Of a DNA stretch of 64,000 bases, positions 45,207 through 54,379 are shown in pieces (positions within the stretch are counted from its first letter, which is position 1; each line of letters starts with the position of its first letter). The translations under genes were made by a program, and so were the position numbers. The DNA comes from Bradyrhizobium sp. CB82 (GTDB lineage Bacteria; Pseudomonadota; Alphaproteobacteria; Rhizobiales; Xanthobacteraceae), in assembly GCF_029714405.1 (NCBI RefSeq), contig NZ_CP121651.1:806001-870000 (forward strand), read 5' to 3'. The notes beneath the pieces are model-generated. The model was not told where the DNA came from and did not search any database. It saw nothing but the letters and a program-made list of their open reading frames with translations.

Positions 45207-45836
45207 ATGCCCACCCCGTCAGACGAGCTTCCTATCGTGCACATCGTCGATGACGACGCCGAGATGCGCAAAGGGGTCGAAAGCTTGCTCCGCTCTGTCG
45301 GCCTGGAGGCACGAACCTACGGTTCAACCCAAGAATTCCTGAAGTCGGACGGTCTGGACTCTCCGGGGTGCATCGTTCTGGACATCCGCCTGCCCGGAAC
45401 CAATGGACTGGATTTTCAGGAAGGATTGGCCGATCTTGGCATACACTTGCCCGTTATCCTCATGACCGGACACGGCGACATTCCGATGTCGGTCCGAGCC
45501 ATGAAGGCCGGCGCAGTCGATTTCCTGCCAAAACCATTCCGCGACCAGGACATGATCGACGCGGTGACGGCTGCGATCAACCGCGACCGGACCCGGCGGG
45601 CCAGCGAGGGCCAAGCCATCGCCGTTGCCGATCGCTATGCCACCCTGTCTCCACGGGAGCGCGAGGTGATGGCGCTCGTGACAGCGGGCAAGATGAACAA
45701 GCAGATCGCGGGCGAACTCAGTTTGAGCGAGGTGACGGTCAAAATCCATCGCGGTGCGGCGATGCGTAAGATGGCGGCCCGCTCGCTGGCGGATCTGGTT
45801 CGCATGGCGGATACGTTGAAGAACAGGACACGTTGA
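45207..45836 (+). CDS. FixJ/NarL-type response regulator
   Basis: 209 residues from ATG 45207 (an ATG twelve codons earlier has no ribosome site). The receiver has the acidic pair in 'VHIVDDDAEM', the phospho-acceptor Asp59 in 'IVLDIRLPGTNG' and the conserved Lys in 'DFLPKPF'. The C-terminal LuxR-type helix-turn-helix is 'LSPREREVMALVTAGKMNKQ' followed by 'LSLSEVTVKIHRGAAMRKM'. It is very like FixJ/TodT regulators and is the probable partner of the kinase at 43014. The second receiver gene overlaps its end in a longer reading but starts 59 bases later. Confidence 0.93.
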   Translation: MPTPSDELPIVHIVDDDAEMRKGVESLLRSVGLEARTYGSTQEFLKSDGLDSPGCIVLDIRLPGTNGLDFQEGLADLGIHLPVILMTGHGDIPMSVRAMKAGAVDFLPKPFRDQDMIDAVTAAINRDRTRRASEGQAIAVADRYATLSPREREVMALVTAGKMNKQIAGELSLSEVTVKIHRGAAMRKMAARSLADLVRMADTLKNRTR

Positions 45837-45895
45837 GAACGCTTACCGATGTTTATGCGCTACGCCCGGCGGCCACTTCGCGAGGAGACCAGCGA

Positions 45896-46264
45896 ATGGC
45901 CGATCAGCTGATCTCGATCATCGACGACGACGCCCCCATGCGCGAGGCGCTGGTTAGCCTCGTTCGCTCGCTGGGCTACGAAGTACGCGACTTTGCATCG
46001 GCCGAGGATTTTCTCGCCTCGAGCGATATCGAAGCATATGCCTGCGCCATTACAGATATCCAGATGCCAGGAATGAACGGCTTTGAACTGAAGCGCGAGC
46101 TCGCTAGCCGCCATAGCTCGTTGCCGGTGATTATGGTTACCGCCCGCGCCGAACCTGGCATCGAGGAGAAAGCGATGTCTAGCGGGGCGTGTTGCTTTCT
46201 TCGCAAGCCGCTTGCGGCGGAGACGTTGGTGAACTGCCTGCAACGCGTTCTAGGAAGCTTCTGA
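45896..46264 (+). CDS. Stand-alone receiver-domain protein
   Basis: 122 residues from ATG 45896, after GAGGAGACC. 'ISIIDDDAPMREALVSLVRS' with the acidic pair, Asp54 in 'CAITDIQMPGMNG' and Lys in 'CFLRKPLAAE' are those of a functional receiver. There is no output domain. Such proteins often act as phosphate sinks or second partners of a kinase; the position next to a FixJ-like regulator suggests a branched phosphorelay. An earlier in-frame ATG at 45833 overlaps the previous gene by four bases and is less likely. Confidence 0.9.
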   Translation: MADQLISIIDDDAPMREALVSLVRSLGYEVRDFASAEDFLASSDIEAYACAITDIQMPGMNGFELKRELASRHSSLPVIMVTARAEPGIEEKAMSSGACCFLRKPLAAETLVNCLQRVLGSF

Positions 46265-46308
46265 CATAAACGCTACGGCTCGAAGCAGAAAACACAGTGC
46301 CCGCCACC

Positions 46309-46630
46309 TCAGGTCGAGGTCGCGGGCACGGCAATGTGATATCCTGCTGGCAGCAGAGGCTCAGTCACTCTCGGCACAGCGTAGGGGCGCGAATGGGAGC
46401 GTCCATAGGAGCCGCTCCCATCGCTCAAGAGCGGATCACGATAGCAATCGCCACCGCGACGACATGGCCTGACACCGGGCCAGGGTGTCAAAGCCGCAGG
46501 ACTCCATGAATAACGTAGCGTCCCTGCGGCAGTATTCATAGGTGTGCGCCGAAGCCGGCGTTGCGATCGCGGCGTAAGCAACTGCGCGTACCAGAGTGGA
46601 TACGACGATCGATCTGAATGACAATGCCAT
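46309..46630 (-). pseudogene. DUF3551-like small exported protein, frameshifted
   Basis: ATG 46630 follows AAGGAGAGGG. The first frame gives a signal peptide, 'MALSFRSIVVSTLVRAVAYA', and 'EYCRRDATLFMESCGFDTLA' with 'RCQA'. The conserved end of this family, 'GGDCYRDPLL', appears in the next frame and runs to 'VPATST' at 46309. One base change near 46455-46470 therefore cuts the protein in two. These proteins are common and uncharacterised in Bradyrhizobium. Without correction the product lacks the last conserved cysteine. Confidence 0.65.
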
Positions 46631-46830
46631 GCTTGTCCCTCTCCTTGTTGGATCCGAGCCACCTACCGGTTTCAAGATGAAGTGAGGGGTGTCGCGATGC
46701 CATCGTTCGAAGATGTGGCCGCGATCAGATCAAGGCATGACCGATCGCAAACGATTGAAGCAGTTTTGAACAAGCCTCCAACGTTTCAATCCCATATACC
46801 CCCCGACAAAGCCGATCAGACTTCGGAGAT

Positions 46831-47196
46831 ATGACGATGAGACATTCCTTGCTCTGCATGACCGCCGCAATCTCCCTTGTTGCCCTGACCTCCGTTGCGC
46901 AGGCTCGCTCGGCCTACGACGGCTCCTGGGACCTCCTCTTCGTGACGCAGAGAGGCGCGTGCGACCCAACCTATAACTTCTCCGTCAACATCACCGACGG
47001 AATCATCACCCATCCAAACCTGGTCAAGTTCAGAGGCTACGTGGCAGGGTCGGGCGCCGCTCGCGCTTCGGTGACGGTCCACGAAAAGCATGCATCCGGC
47101 TCAGGCCGGCTCTCGAGCTATACCGGCCGCGGGACATGGAGCGGCTATTCGGGTAGTTCGCGCTGTTCAGGGTACTGGACCGCTCAGCGAAACTAA
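46831..47196 (+). CDS. Small exported protein, rhizobial type
   Basis: 121 residues with a signal peptide ('LLCMTAAISLVALTSVAQA') and a mature part with 'YDGSWDLLFVTQRGACDPTY', 'FSVNITDGIITHPNLVKFRG' and a Gly/Ser-rich C-terminus 'GRGTWSGYSGSSRCSGYW'. The pattern of one Cys near the start and one near the end fits a disulfide-closed small beta sandwich. Similar proteins are frequent in Bradyrhizobium, at times labelled heme-utilisation-like without evidence. GGAG precedes the start; a second ATG two codons later is also possible. Confidence 0.75.
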   Translation: MTMRHSLLCMTAAISLVALTSVAQARSAYDGSWDLLFVTQRGACDPTYNFSVNITDGIITHPNLVKFRGYVAGSGAARASVTVHEKHASGSGRLSSYTGRGTWSGYSGSSRCSGYWTAQRN

Positions 47197-47605
47197 AGCT
47201 CTCGCATGGTTTTTGTCGGAATGGCAGCTAATCCGCTGCCCACTTGACGGCCACCGGCAGGTCGCCGTCAAGATCTCGCCGGAGGGCTCCCATTTCTTGC
47301 CGTCGAGGCGCATGAATAGCACCTGCCTGACCGGCATGCGCTGGAGCAGCTGTTCCCGCACTGCGCGTTGCGCCGGGTGCTGGACCGCGCGGCGAGATTG
47401 ATCACCGGTCCTGCCAAATCAAATGGCAGGAGAAGTTGCCCAGCCAGGACCGCAATTCCAGCCTAATTGCAGCAAGGGCTTGCAAGCAGCGGGAGCGATC
47501 TTGGTGTTCTGATCGTCGATAGACGGCTGGTCTGTCGCCGGACGAGGCTTTACAAGCGCGACATGGAAAGCGGCTATCCCGGTCAAGAGCCAAGGGGATC
47601 AGGGT
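47197..47605. other. Stretch without a supported gene
   Basis: About 400 bases. Short frames exist on both strands (for example 'LEQLFPHCALRRVLDRAARL' on plus near 47340) but none has a start, a ribosome site and a recognisable family together. It serves as the upstream region of the exporter operon. Confidence 0.5.
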
Positions 47606-48667
47606 ATGGACATGCCGACCTCCGACGAGAACATTCAAGCGACGTCCGACGCTCCTAGCGAAGGACGCAACATGAGCCCGCGCAGTGCGACGCGAGCGCC
47701 TGCCATCATTGTCGGCATCGTTGCGGCCGTCGTTGCGGCACTATCTATCTTCTATCTGCTACGGCCGGAACCGCTGCTGGTGCAGGGCGAAGCCGATGCA
47801 ACGCGACTGGACATCGCGGCGCGTGTCGATGGCAGGGTCAAGGAGATACCCGTCCAACGCGGCCAGAACGTTCCTGCGAGCGCAGTCCTGGTGCGGATCG
47901 ACAATCCCGAGACAGTGGCCAAACACGAGCAGATGCGAGCGGCAAAGGCTGTTGCGGATGCCCAACTCGCCAACGTCCTGGTCGGAACGCGCGTCGAGAC
48001 CATCGCCGCGCGCAAGGCGGAAATGGAGCGCGCGCAGGCAGCGCTGGTGCTGGCTCAGAAGACCTTCGACCGCACGCATACCCTGACCGAGCAAGGCAAT
48101 GCGCCGCAAGCCCGCCTCGACCAAGTGACCGATGCGCTGCATGAAAGCGAGCGCGCAGTCGACCAAGCGAAGTCGGCCTACGAGCAGGCGGTCAACGGCT
48201 ACACGAAAGAAGAACGGGCGATCGCGAAGGCCAATGTCGAGAAGGCCGATGCCGATATCCAAGGCGTCCAGTCCGTCATCGATCAACTTGTTGTCTACGC
48301 TCCGGTCGCTTCCCAGGTCTACCAGCGCAATATCGAGCCTGGTGAGTATGTATCCCCGGGCGTGCCGCTCGTGACATTAATCGATCTCGCCGACGTCTGG
48401 ATTCATTTCGACCTTCGCGAGGATCTCGTCAAAGGCCTCAAGGTCGGTGACCACTTCGACGTGCGGGTGCCCGCCCTCAACGATCGACGCGTCACGGTCG
48501 AGGTCAAGCTCATCGCAACCAAGGGCGAATATGCAAGCTGGCGCGCCACGCGTGCGTCCGGCGATTTCGATTTGCGGACGTTTTCGATCCGCGCCTACCC
48601 GGTCCAGCCGGTACCCGAGCTCAGGCCTGGAATGAGCGCCTATCTTGACTGGCGGTCGCGGCAATGA
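47606..48667 (+). CDS. HlyD-family membrane fusion protein (first of two)
   Basis: 353 residues. After a short cytoplasmic start comes one membrane helix 'PAIIVGIVAAVVAALSIFYL', a lipoyl half 'VDGRVKEIPVQRGQNVPASA', a long coiled-coil hairpin (residues about 105-215, 'ARKAEMERAQAALVLAQKTF'), the second lipoyl half 'APVASQVYQRNIEPGEYV' and a beta barrel with 'IHFDLREDLVKGLKVGD'. It is of the YbhG/YhiI type that pairs with ABC-2 permeases to export drugs or lipids. The stop overlaps the permease ATG by four bases. Confidence 0.92.
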   Translation: MDMPTSDENIQATSDAPSEGRNMSPRSATRAPAIIVGIVAAVVAALSIFYLLRPEPLLVQGEADATRLDIAARVDGRVKEIPVQRGQNVPASAVLVRIDNPETVAKHEQMRAAKAVADAQLANVLVGTRVETIAARKAEMERAQAALVLAQKTFDRTHTLTEQGNAPQARLDQVTDALHESERAVDQAKSAYEQAVNGYTKEERAIAKANVEKADADIQGVQSVIDQLVVYAPVASQVYQRNIEPGEYVSPGVPLVTLIDLADVWIHFDLREDLVKGLKVGDHFDVRVPALNDRRVTVEVKLIATKGEYASWRATRASGDFDLRTFSIRAYPVQPVPELRPGMSAYLDWRSRQ

Positions 48668-50994
48668 CATCGGCGCCAAAGCCCGGATTCCTGCTGGTCG
48701 CGCGCCGCGAGTGCCGCTGGCTGTTTCACGATCGCGTCGCGCTGCTCCTGATCTTCGGCGTGCCCCTCTTTGCGTTCGTGGTTCTCACGACCGTCTTCAG
48801 TCACCCGGTCATTCGCGGGCTCGGGGTGACAGTCGTCGACGAGGACAAGTCGGACGCCTCGCGTGCCCTCGCGGAATATGTCGCGGCGTCTCCGAGCCTG
48901 AAGATCGTCGACCGCTCCGGCACACTCTCCACGGCCGTGCAGGACATACGCTCCGGCAGATCGATTTCGGCCGTCTATATCCCGCCGAATTTCGAGCGCG
49001 ACCTGCAGGCCGCGCGCCGCCCGCAGGTCGTCGGTTTCTACAACCAGCAGTTCCTGACCCCGTCCGGCATCGCGTCTTCGGGCCTGAGCGATTCGCTCTC
49101 CGCCGCGGCGGCCGTGGCCGCGCCCGCCAGCCGCGCTGCGCCTGCACCGGCGTCCTTGGGAACGCTCAAGGCGGAGACCATGGCGCTGGTCAATCCGCAG
49201 AAGAACTATGCGCAGTTTCTGCTGCGCGCCCTGCTGCCGACCATCATTCATGTCGTGATCACGCTTGCCGCCGGCTATTCGGTCGGCTCCGAATTCCGCC
49301 GCCGCGACGCGCGAGCCTGGCTCGAGAGCGCCGGCGGAGATCCGCTCGTCGCGCTGGCCGGTAAGCTCGCGCCGCTGTTCTGCATCTTCTTTCTGATCAT
49401 GCTGGCCGAGCCGCTATTCCTCGAGGGTGTGCTTGAAATCCCCTTCAAGGGCGACCTGCCGTTGATGATCGCCGCGGCCTCGCTGCTGATCATTGCCTAT
49501 CTGTCGCTTGGCGCCCTGCTCCAGCTTCTGGTCGGTGACCTCGCGACCGGTCTGGGACTTGCAGGTCTCATCGCCTCTCCTGCATTCGGCTACGCCGGCG
49601 TCGGCTTTCCCACCATCGGCATGAATGCCTTTGCGCAGACCTGGAGCGCGATCCTGCCGCTGCGCTGGTACATGGCTGTCCTGCTGGGACAAGCGGCGCG
49701 GGGATTGCCGATCGCGGATTCCGCCGTTCCCTTCGCGGCGCTTGCGGGCCTGGCGTCGCTCTTTGCCGGCCTCGCGCTGCTGCGCATGGCGAGCCTCACG
49801 CGCAGGGGCTGGTTTGCGACAAAGCGGCCTGCCGAGCCATCGGATGCCAGCCACACATCGCGCGGCATCGGCGGCGCCTTCACGGCGGAGTGGCGGCGGG
49901 TGCTGGGAACGCGGAGCGCCTTCAGCCTCCTGTTTCTCGCTCCCCTGGTCTACGGCATCTATTATCCGCAACCCTATCTGAACCAGATTCTTCGCAAGCT
50001 TCCCATCGCAGTCGTCGACAATGACCTGAGCGACCTCAGCCGGCAGATCGTCGAGACGCTGGATGCGAGCGGCGCATTGAGCGTGACGGTTCGCGCCCGA
50101 ACGCTTGCCGAAGCCCGAAGCGCAATCGATCGCGGGCAGGCCTTTGCGGCCATAGAGATTCCGCCCAACACCGAGCGCGATGTGCTCAAGGGCATCACCG
50201 CCCACATCCCGGTCTACGCCGATGCAACCTATCTGTTCATCTTCAGATCGAGCGCCAGCGGCGTCGCCACCGCGATCGGAACGTTGACGTCCGAGCTGGT
50301 TTCGCGCGGGGCGCGTTCGGACGGAAGCCTCGTGAAGGCCAAGCTGGCGACGTCGAGCCCGGCAGACGTTCTGCTCCAGCCGATCTTCAACCCGGTGGGC
50401 GGTTATGCGAGCTACGTCGTTCCGGCGGCATTCATTCTGATCCTGCAGCAAACCCTGCTGATCGGCGCGGCGATGTTGACCGGCACTGCGCTGGCTGCGG
50501 GAGGCGGAGCGTTTGCCGGCGTTCTTGGCCGCGGCATCGCTCATCTGACCATCTACCTTCCCGCGCTCGCGCTCTATGTCATCGTGCTGCCGCGCATCTA
50601 CGGCTTTTCGGCGCTCGGTCATCTTCCGCAAATTCTCGCGCTCGCGAGCGTCTTTCTGCTGGCGACGAGCTTCATGGGACAGGCCGTTGGGGCCTGGTTC
50701 ACGCGGCCGGAAAACGCAACCATTCTCCTGCTGGCGACGAGCCTGCCGCAGTTCTTCATGGCCGGCTTTGCGTGGCCGCGCGAAGCGATCCCGGACGTCG
50801 CCCTTGCGTTCGGCCGGCTATTCCCGGCCGATTCCGCGATCGACGGCCTCGTGCGCATCAACCAGCTAGGGGCCGGCATCTGGGAGGTCGCGCATGACTG
50901 GCTGGCATTGTGGTGCCTGGCGCTCGGCTATTTTGCGCTCGCGGTGATCTCGGCATTTGCCGTCAGGAGGAGACAGGGACATGCCCAACCTTAG
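48664..50994 (+). CDS. Double ABC-2-type transport permease
   Basis: 776 residues built from two ABC-2 permease units in tandem. Each starts with an N-terminal helix, a large periplasmic domain ('VTVVDEDKSDASRALAEYVA' in the first, 'IAVVDNDLSDLSRQIVETLD' in the second) and five further helices ending with a 'FPTIGMNAFAQTWSAILPLR' or 'FAWPREAIPDVALAFGRLFP' segment. The two units are clearly homologous, joined near residue 390. No ATP-binding domain is present in this protein or in either neighbour. It lies between two HlyD-family genes with overlapping ends, so all three make one export complex. The ATPase must come from elsewhere, or the system works in another way. Confidence 0.9.
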   Translation: MTSAPKPGFLLVARRECRWLFHDRVALLLIFGVPLFAFVVLTTVFSHPVIRGLGVTVVDEDKSDASRALAEYVAASPSLKIVDRSGTLSTAVQDIRSGRSISAVYIPPNFERDLQAARRPQVVGFYNQQFLTPSGIASSGLSDSLSAAAAVAAPASRAAPAPASLGTLKAETMALVNPQKNYAQFLLRALLPTIIHVVITLAAGYSVGSEFRRRDARAWLESAGGDPLVALAGKLAPLFCIFFLIMLAEPLFLEGVLEIPFKGDLPLMIAAASLLIIAYLSLGALLQLLVGDLATGLGLAGLIASPAFGYAGVGFPTIGMNAFAQTWSAILPLRWYMAVLLGQAARGLPIADSAVPFAALAGLASLFAGLALLRMASLTRRGWFATKRPAEPSDASHTSRGIGGAFTAEWRRVLGTRSAFSLLFLAPLVYGIYYPQPYLNQILRKLPIAVVDNDLSDLSRQIVETLDASGALSVTVRARTLAEARSAIDRGQAFAAIEIPPNTERDVLKGITAHIPVYADATYLFIFRSSASGVATAIGTLTSELVSRGARSDGSLVKAKLATSSPADVLLQPIFNPVGGYASYVVPAAFILILQQTLLIGAAMLTGTALAAGGGAFAGVLGRGIAHLTIYLPALALYVIVLPRIYGFSALGHLPQILALASVFLLATSFMGQAVGAWFTRPENATILLLATSLPQFFMAGFAWPREAIPDVALAFGRLFPADSAIDGLVRINQLGAGIWEVAHDWLALWCLALGYFALAVISAFAVRRRQGHAQP

Positions 50995-51955
50995 ACCTGC
51001 CGCCTTCGTCGCCATTCCGATCGCGCTGGTCGCGGCAGGCGCGTTACTCTACGTCACGCGCCATTCGACACCGCCCGCAGCCATCGTCGGCGTCGTGCGT
51101 GCGACCCAGGTCAGGGTCGAGCCGGAGGTCAACGGCCAGCTCGTCTCGATCGCGGTCGAGAAGGGTGCCTCCGTGAAGGCCGGCGACGTCGTGGCACGGC
51201 TTTCAGCGGTGGAGTTGACGGCGCAGGCGGACCAGGCACGGGCTGCGCTCGGCTCCGCCGTCGCAAGCCGCAACAACGTCTATGCCGGCGTGCGCCGCGA
51301 ACAGGTCGAATCCCTGAAGGCCGCCATCGCCAAGGCAGGCGCCCGCCTCGACTATGTGCAGGCCCAGCTCACGCGGACCAGCACGCTCGCACGGCAAAGC
51401 TTCGAATCGCAGCAGTCGCTCGACCAGGCAGAAAACGACGTGGCGGCCGCACGTGCCGACGTTGCCGAGGCCCAAGCCAATTACGATGCGGCGGTGGCGG
51501 GTCCGACCCGAGAGGAGCGCGCCGTTGCGGATGCGCAGGTGCAGGCCGCGACCGCTGCCGTCGCCGTGCTCGAGCGCCGGCTCGACAAGATGGTGCTGCG
51601 TGCCCCGGCCGACGGCACGGTCAGCGTCATCGCCGCCGAGGTGGGCGAGAATGTTCGCGCCGGACAGCCGATCCTGATGGTCGAGGCCGCGGGCCGACAA
51701 TGGCTCTCATTCAACGTGCGCGAAGATCACCTCGTTCGTCTTGCCATGGGAGACACGGTCGGCGTGAAGCAGAACGGCACCGATGGCGCGACCAAAGCCG
51801 TCCTCACAGAGCTGCGGCCGCTGGGCGTCTTCGCCACCTGGCAGGCCGAGCGTGTCATCGGCGACCACGACCGTAACACGCTTCGCTTGCGTCTCGACCC
51901 GGAGAAAGAGGCATCGGGCCTCGAACCAGGCATGACTGTGTGGATTGCGCGTTAG
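50981..51955 (+). CDS. HlyD-family membrane fusion protein (second)
   Basis: 324 residues from ATG 50981, right after AGGAGGAGA inside the permease gene. One membrane helix 'FVAIPIALVAAGALLYV', lipoyl halves 'EPEVNGQLVSIAVEKGASVK' and 'APADGTVSVIAAEVGENV', a coiled coil 'VAAARADVAEAQANYDAAVA' and a beta-barrel end 'SFNVREDHLVRLAMGDTVG'. It overlaps the permease by 14 bases. It is similar in plan to the first HlyD protein but not a close copy; two different fusion proteins in one operon suggest a mixed ring or two-stage exit. The outer-membrane channel gene is not in the window. Confidence 0.92.
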   Translation: MPNLRPAAFVAIPIALVAAGALLYVTRHSTPPAAIVGVVRATQVRVEPEVNGQLVSIAVEKGASVKAGDVVARLSAVELTAQADQARAALGSAVASRNNVYAGVRREQVESLKAAIAKAGARLDYVQAQLTRTSTLARQSFESQQSLDQAENDVAAARADVAEAQANYDAAVAGPTREERAVADAQVQAATAAVAVLERRLDKMVLRAPADGTVSVIAAEVGENVRAGQPILMVEAAGRQWLSFNVREDHLVRLAMGDTVGVKQNGTDGATKAVLTELRPLGVFATWQAERVIGDHDRNTLRLRLDPEKEASGLEPGMTVWIAR

Positions 51956-52566
51956 CTGCAGAGCGTTATTGATCCTCGCCGTACCGGCCCAATACGTGGA
52001 TGTGATACTTTCAACGCAGATCGGATCCTTGAATTGAATTTGGCAATGTGACCGTTGCTACCAGCGGCCTCATGTTAGGAGCCAATAGTTGCCGGATATG
52101 AATGCGGCAGAAATTGAGAAACTAACCTGCCATCGCCGTCATCACCGGGCACGCCATTGGATGAGCCGCCAGCAGCGGGAAGTACGCGCAAGACGCTAAG
52201 CTTTGAGGTATTTGATGATCTGTCGTAGCAATATTCAATAGCCGACAGATTGATACAAGACGCGCTGACCTGCGAAATGCGAACGCTCACTGTGCAGCTG
52301 GACACGCCGCTGAACGAGCCGCGTCATCTAAGTAATCTGTCGGCCCCAGGGCTTCCCGCAAATCATGAGATGCCGCTGCAGCGGGCATGCAAAAACGCCG
52401 AATAGGTCCAATCTGGTCACTATTTGTAAGAAACGTTAGGTTTCGCGAATTTTGCCTGCCTCAAACTCGAATTGTACCTATGCCTACCTCAAACCAGCGT
52501 GTGCGGCGGGAAGCATTACACCGCGAACCCCGTAGCGCACGACGAAACCCTCGAACGGATGGAGTG
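51956..52566. other. Stretch without a supported gene
   Basis: About 600 bases between the exporter and an AraC regulator. Composition is AT-richer than the flanks and frames are short; a minus-strand frame at 52075-52305 shows no family. The last part is an in-frame extension ahead of the AraC start, without coding character. It is probably promoter sequence. Confidence 0.5.
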
Positions 52567-53472
52567 ATGACAGAAGCTTATGGACAACGACTTGGCGAGC
52601 GATTCCGAGTCGAAACCGCACCGGCAATGGTTACCCGGGCATGTCGCAAAGGTGAGATGGCCGTCACTGAACTTCGATGTGATAACCCGCCGTCGGAAAT
52701 GAGCGCTTCGATTCGGCAGGAGGATGCTTTTCTCCTCACTTTGCACCTCCGCGATGTTCCTGGTCGTGTATATTGTGAGGGTGGCCGACGAGCGCCGGTG
52801 TGCGACGTGCGGGCTGGCGAGACTTGTCTCCAGGACCTGAAGCGAGATCCCACCGTCCTCCTCGACAAGCCCTATCACTCTCTGGTTTTTTATCTGCCGC
52901 GTGCGGTGCTGGATGCGATCGCTGACGAGGCCAACTCGCCGCGAATTCGTGATCTGAGCTATAAACCCGGAGCGGGCGTCAACGACGCTACAATATCGAG
53001 CCTCGGGAGGCTGCTGCTGCCTGCCCTCGGCCAACCCGACCAAGCTAACCGGTTGTTTCTCGACCACGTCCTGCTGGCGTTCGGGGTGCATGTCGCTCAA
53101 ACCTATGGAGGCATGCGGCCAGTGTCGCGGCTTCGGCAGAGTGGGCTCGCACCATGGCGGGAGCGACGCGCGAAGGAAATTCTGCGCGCCAACCTCGAGG
53201 GCGGAGTGTCGGTGAAGGATCTGGCGCGGGAATGCGGGTTATCAACTGCCCATTTTGCGCGCGCGTTTCGCGTTTCCGTAGGAGTGACGCCGCACAACTG
53301 GCTAGTTGAGCAGCGCATCGAGCTATCCAAAAAAAAGCTGCGCGATGACCGGTTGCCGCTCGCCGATGTGGCAGCGGAGTGCGGCTTCAGCGATCAAAGT
53401 CATTTCTCGCGACACTTCAGCCGCATTGTTGGCGCAAGTCCAGGCGCATGGCGTCAGGCGGCCAAGGAATAG
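52567..53472 (+). CDS. AraC-family transcriptional regulator
   Basis: 301 residues from ATG 52567; sixty upstream in-frame codons have no family match and are left out, though the ribosome site GGAG is only two bases away, so the start is not certain. The N-terminal 190 residues hold an uncharacterised ligand region ('EDAFLLTLHLRDVPGRVYCE'). The C-terminal domain is complete: 'DLARECGLSTAHFARAFRVS' and 'DVAAECGFSDQSHFSRHFSR' with 'VGASPGAWRQ'. This subclass is common in rhizobia beside exporters, so the HlyD-permease operon upstream is a plausible target. Confidence 0.9.
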   Translation: MTEAYGQRLGERFRVETAPAMVTRACRKGEMAVTELRCDNPPSEMSASIRQEDAFLLTLHLRDVPGRVYCEGGRRAPVCDVRAGETCLQDLKRDPTVLLDKPYHSLVFYLPRAVLDAIADEANSPRIRDLSYKPGAGVNDATISSLGRLLLPALGQPDQANRLFLDHVLLAFGVHVAQTYGGMRPVSRLRQSGLAPWRERRAKEILRANLEGGVSVKDLARECGLSTAHFARAFRVSVGVTPHNWLVEQRIELSKKKLRDDRLPLADVAAECGFSDQSHFSRHFSRIVGASPGAWRQAAKE

Positions 53473-53963
53473 CGCGGACAACGTAAGCTATACCCAGCCG
53501 CCCACCAAGAACCGTGCTATTCCAATTTCTGCAACGATGTCATCGAAGATGTAATGGCGTCGTCGGTCAGGAAACAGTGTCGCCCGGATTCCAAATAGGG
53601 AGGCCATGACCGCCGAATGAGCTGCTCGCAGGGGGCCTGAAGCCCCGGCGAGCAGCAGCCACTTCCGGCTGATCGAGGCATTCCCGCGCTTGACGGCGCC
53701 TGCAGCCTCTGCGCATTGCCTCTTACAACCGCGCTCTCGCGCGCATAGCAACGTCGCCCCTGACCCGACGCGCGCGCTCAAGCGGAGCGGGCCGCCGTAG
53801 CGGCTGCAGGCAGTAATGCCCAATTCCTACCACCGGATTAACCATACTGTCGCGGCAAGGCTGGTATCTCGTCGCACGCATAAGCATATTTGGAAGCGGC
53901 TGCCGCCCGGTGGTGGAACACCGAACGACAGCCTGACCACAAACCGATTGTAAGGAATCGATC
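53473..53963. other. Stretch without a supported gene
   Basis: About 490 bases. A minus-strand frame at 53488-53823 is open but of shadow-like composition and lacks a ribosome site. No repeats or hairpins stand out. It holds the upstream region of the small ORF at 53964. Confidence 0.5.
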
Positions 53964-54128
53964 ATGGCTAACCTTGACTATAGCGCCGATTCGGCGCCTC
54001 TGCCCCATCCCTCTCTGGTGTTTCAGGCTCGGTCCAATTTGACCGACGTCGGCAGCGCACCCACCGCCAACCCGGTGGCCCTGGCGACCGACACGACCTG
54101 CCCCATCACCCAGCTGTTCATCGGCTAG
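53964..54128 (+). CDS. 54-residue ORF of unknown function
   Basis: ATG 53964 follows AAGGA by seven to eight bases. The product starts 'MANLDYSADSAPLPHPSLVF', has a Ser/Thr/Ala-rich middle and ends 'LATDTTCPITQLFIG'. It has no membrane helix or signal peptide, is acidic to neutral, and carries one Cys near the end. The layout (polar leader, small C-terminal part with Cys/Thr) would fit a modified-peptide precursor, but no modifying enzyme is encoded nearby. It may be a small structural protein or a chance frame. It precedes the four-gene cassette by 250 bases. Confidence 0.4.
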   Translation: MANLDYSADSAPLPHPSLVFQARSNLTDVGSAPTANPVALATDTTCPITQLFIG

Positions 54129-54379
54129 ACCAGATCGCGCGGCCCGACGTCGTGTGACGCAGTTGCGCCACATGGACCGATCGATCGGTTTCGTCACGTA
54201 CCTGCGGCTCGCAGATGCCGAGCGTCTGCTCTCGCCGCAGCTCGAAGACGCAAATCGAAAAGCCGATGATGCCGAACACCTTTCATTGCGATGATCCGCA
54301 GTGAAGGCGCGACGGCTCAAAGGTCCGGTCTAGTTTAACGACGTTGGCTTCGTGATCTCTCAACCCAGAGAGATACACA

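Noticed and set aside
53964..54128. Lasso-peptide or other modified-peptide precursor
   Set aside because: No cyclase, protease or radical enzyme gene is nearby and the core does not fit a known class; kept only as an unknown ORF.
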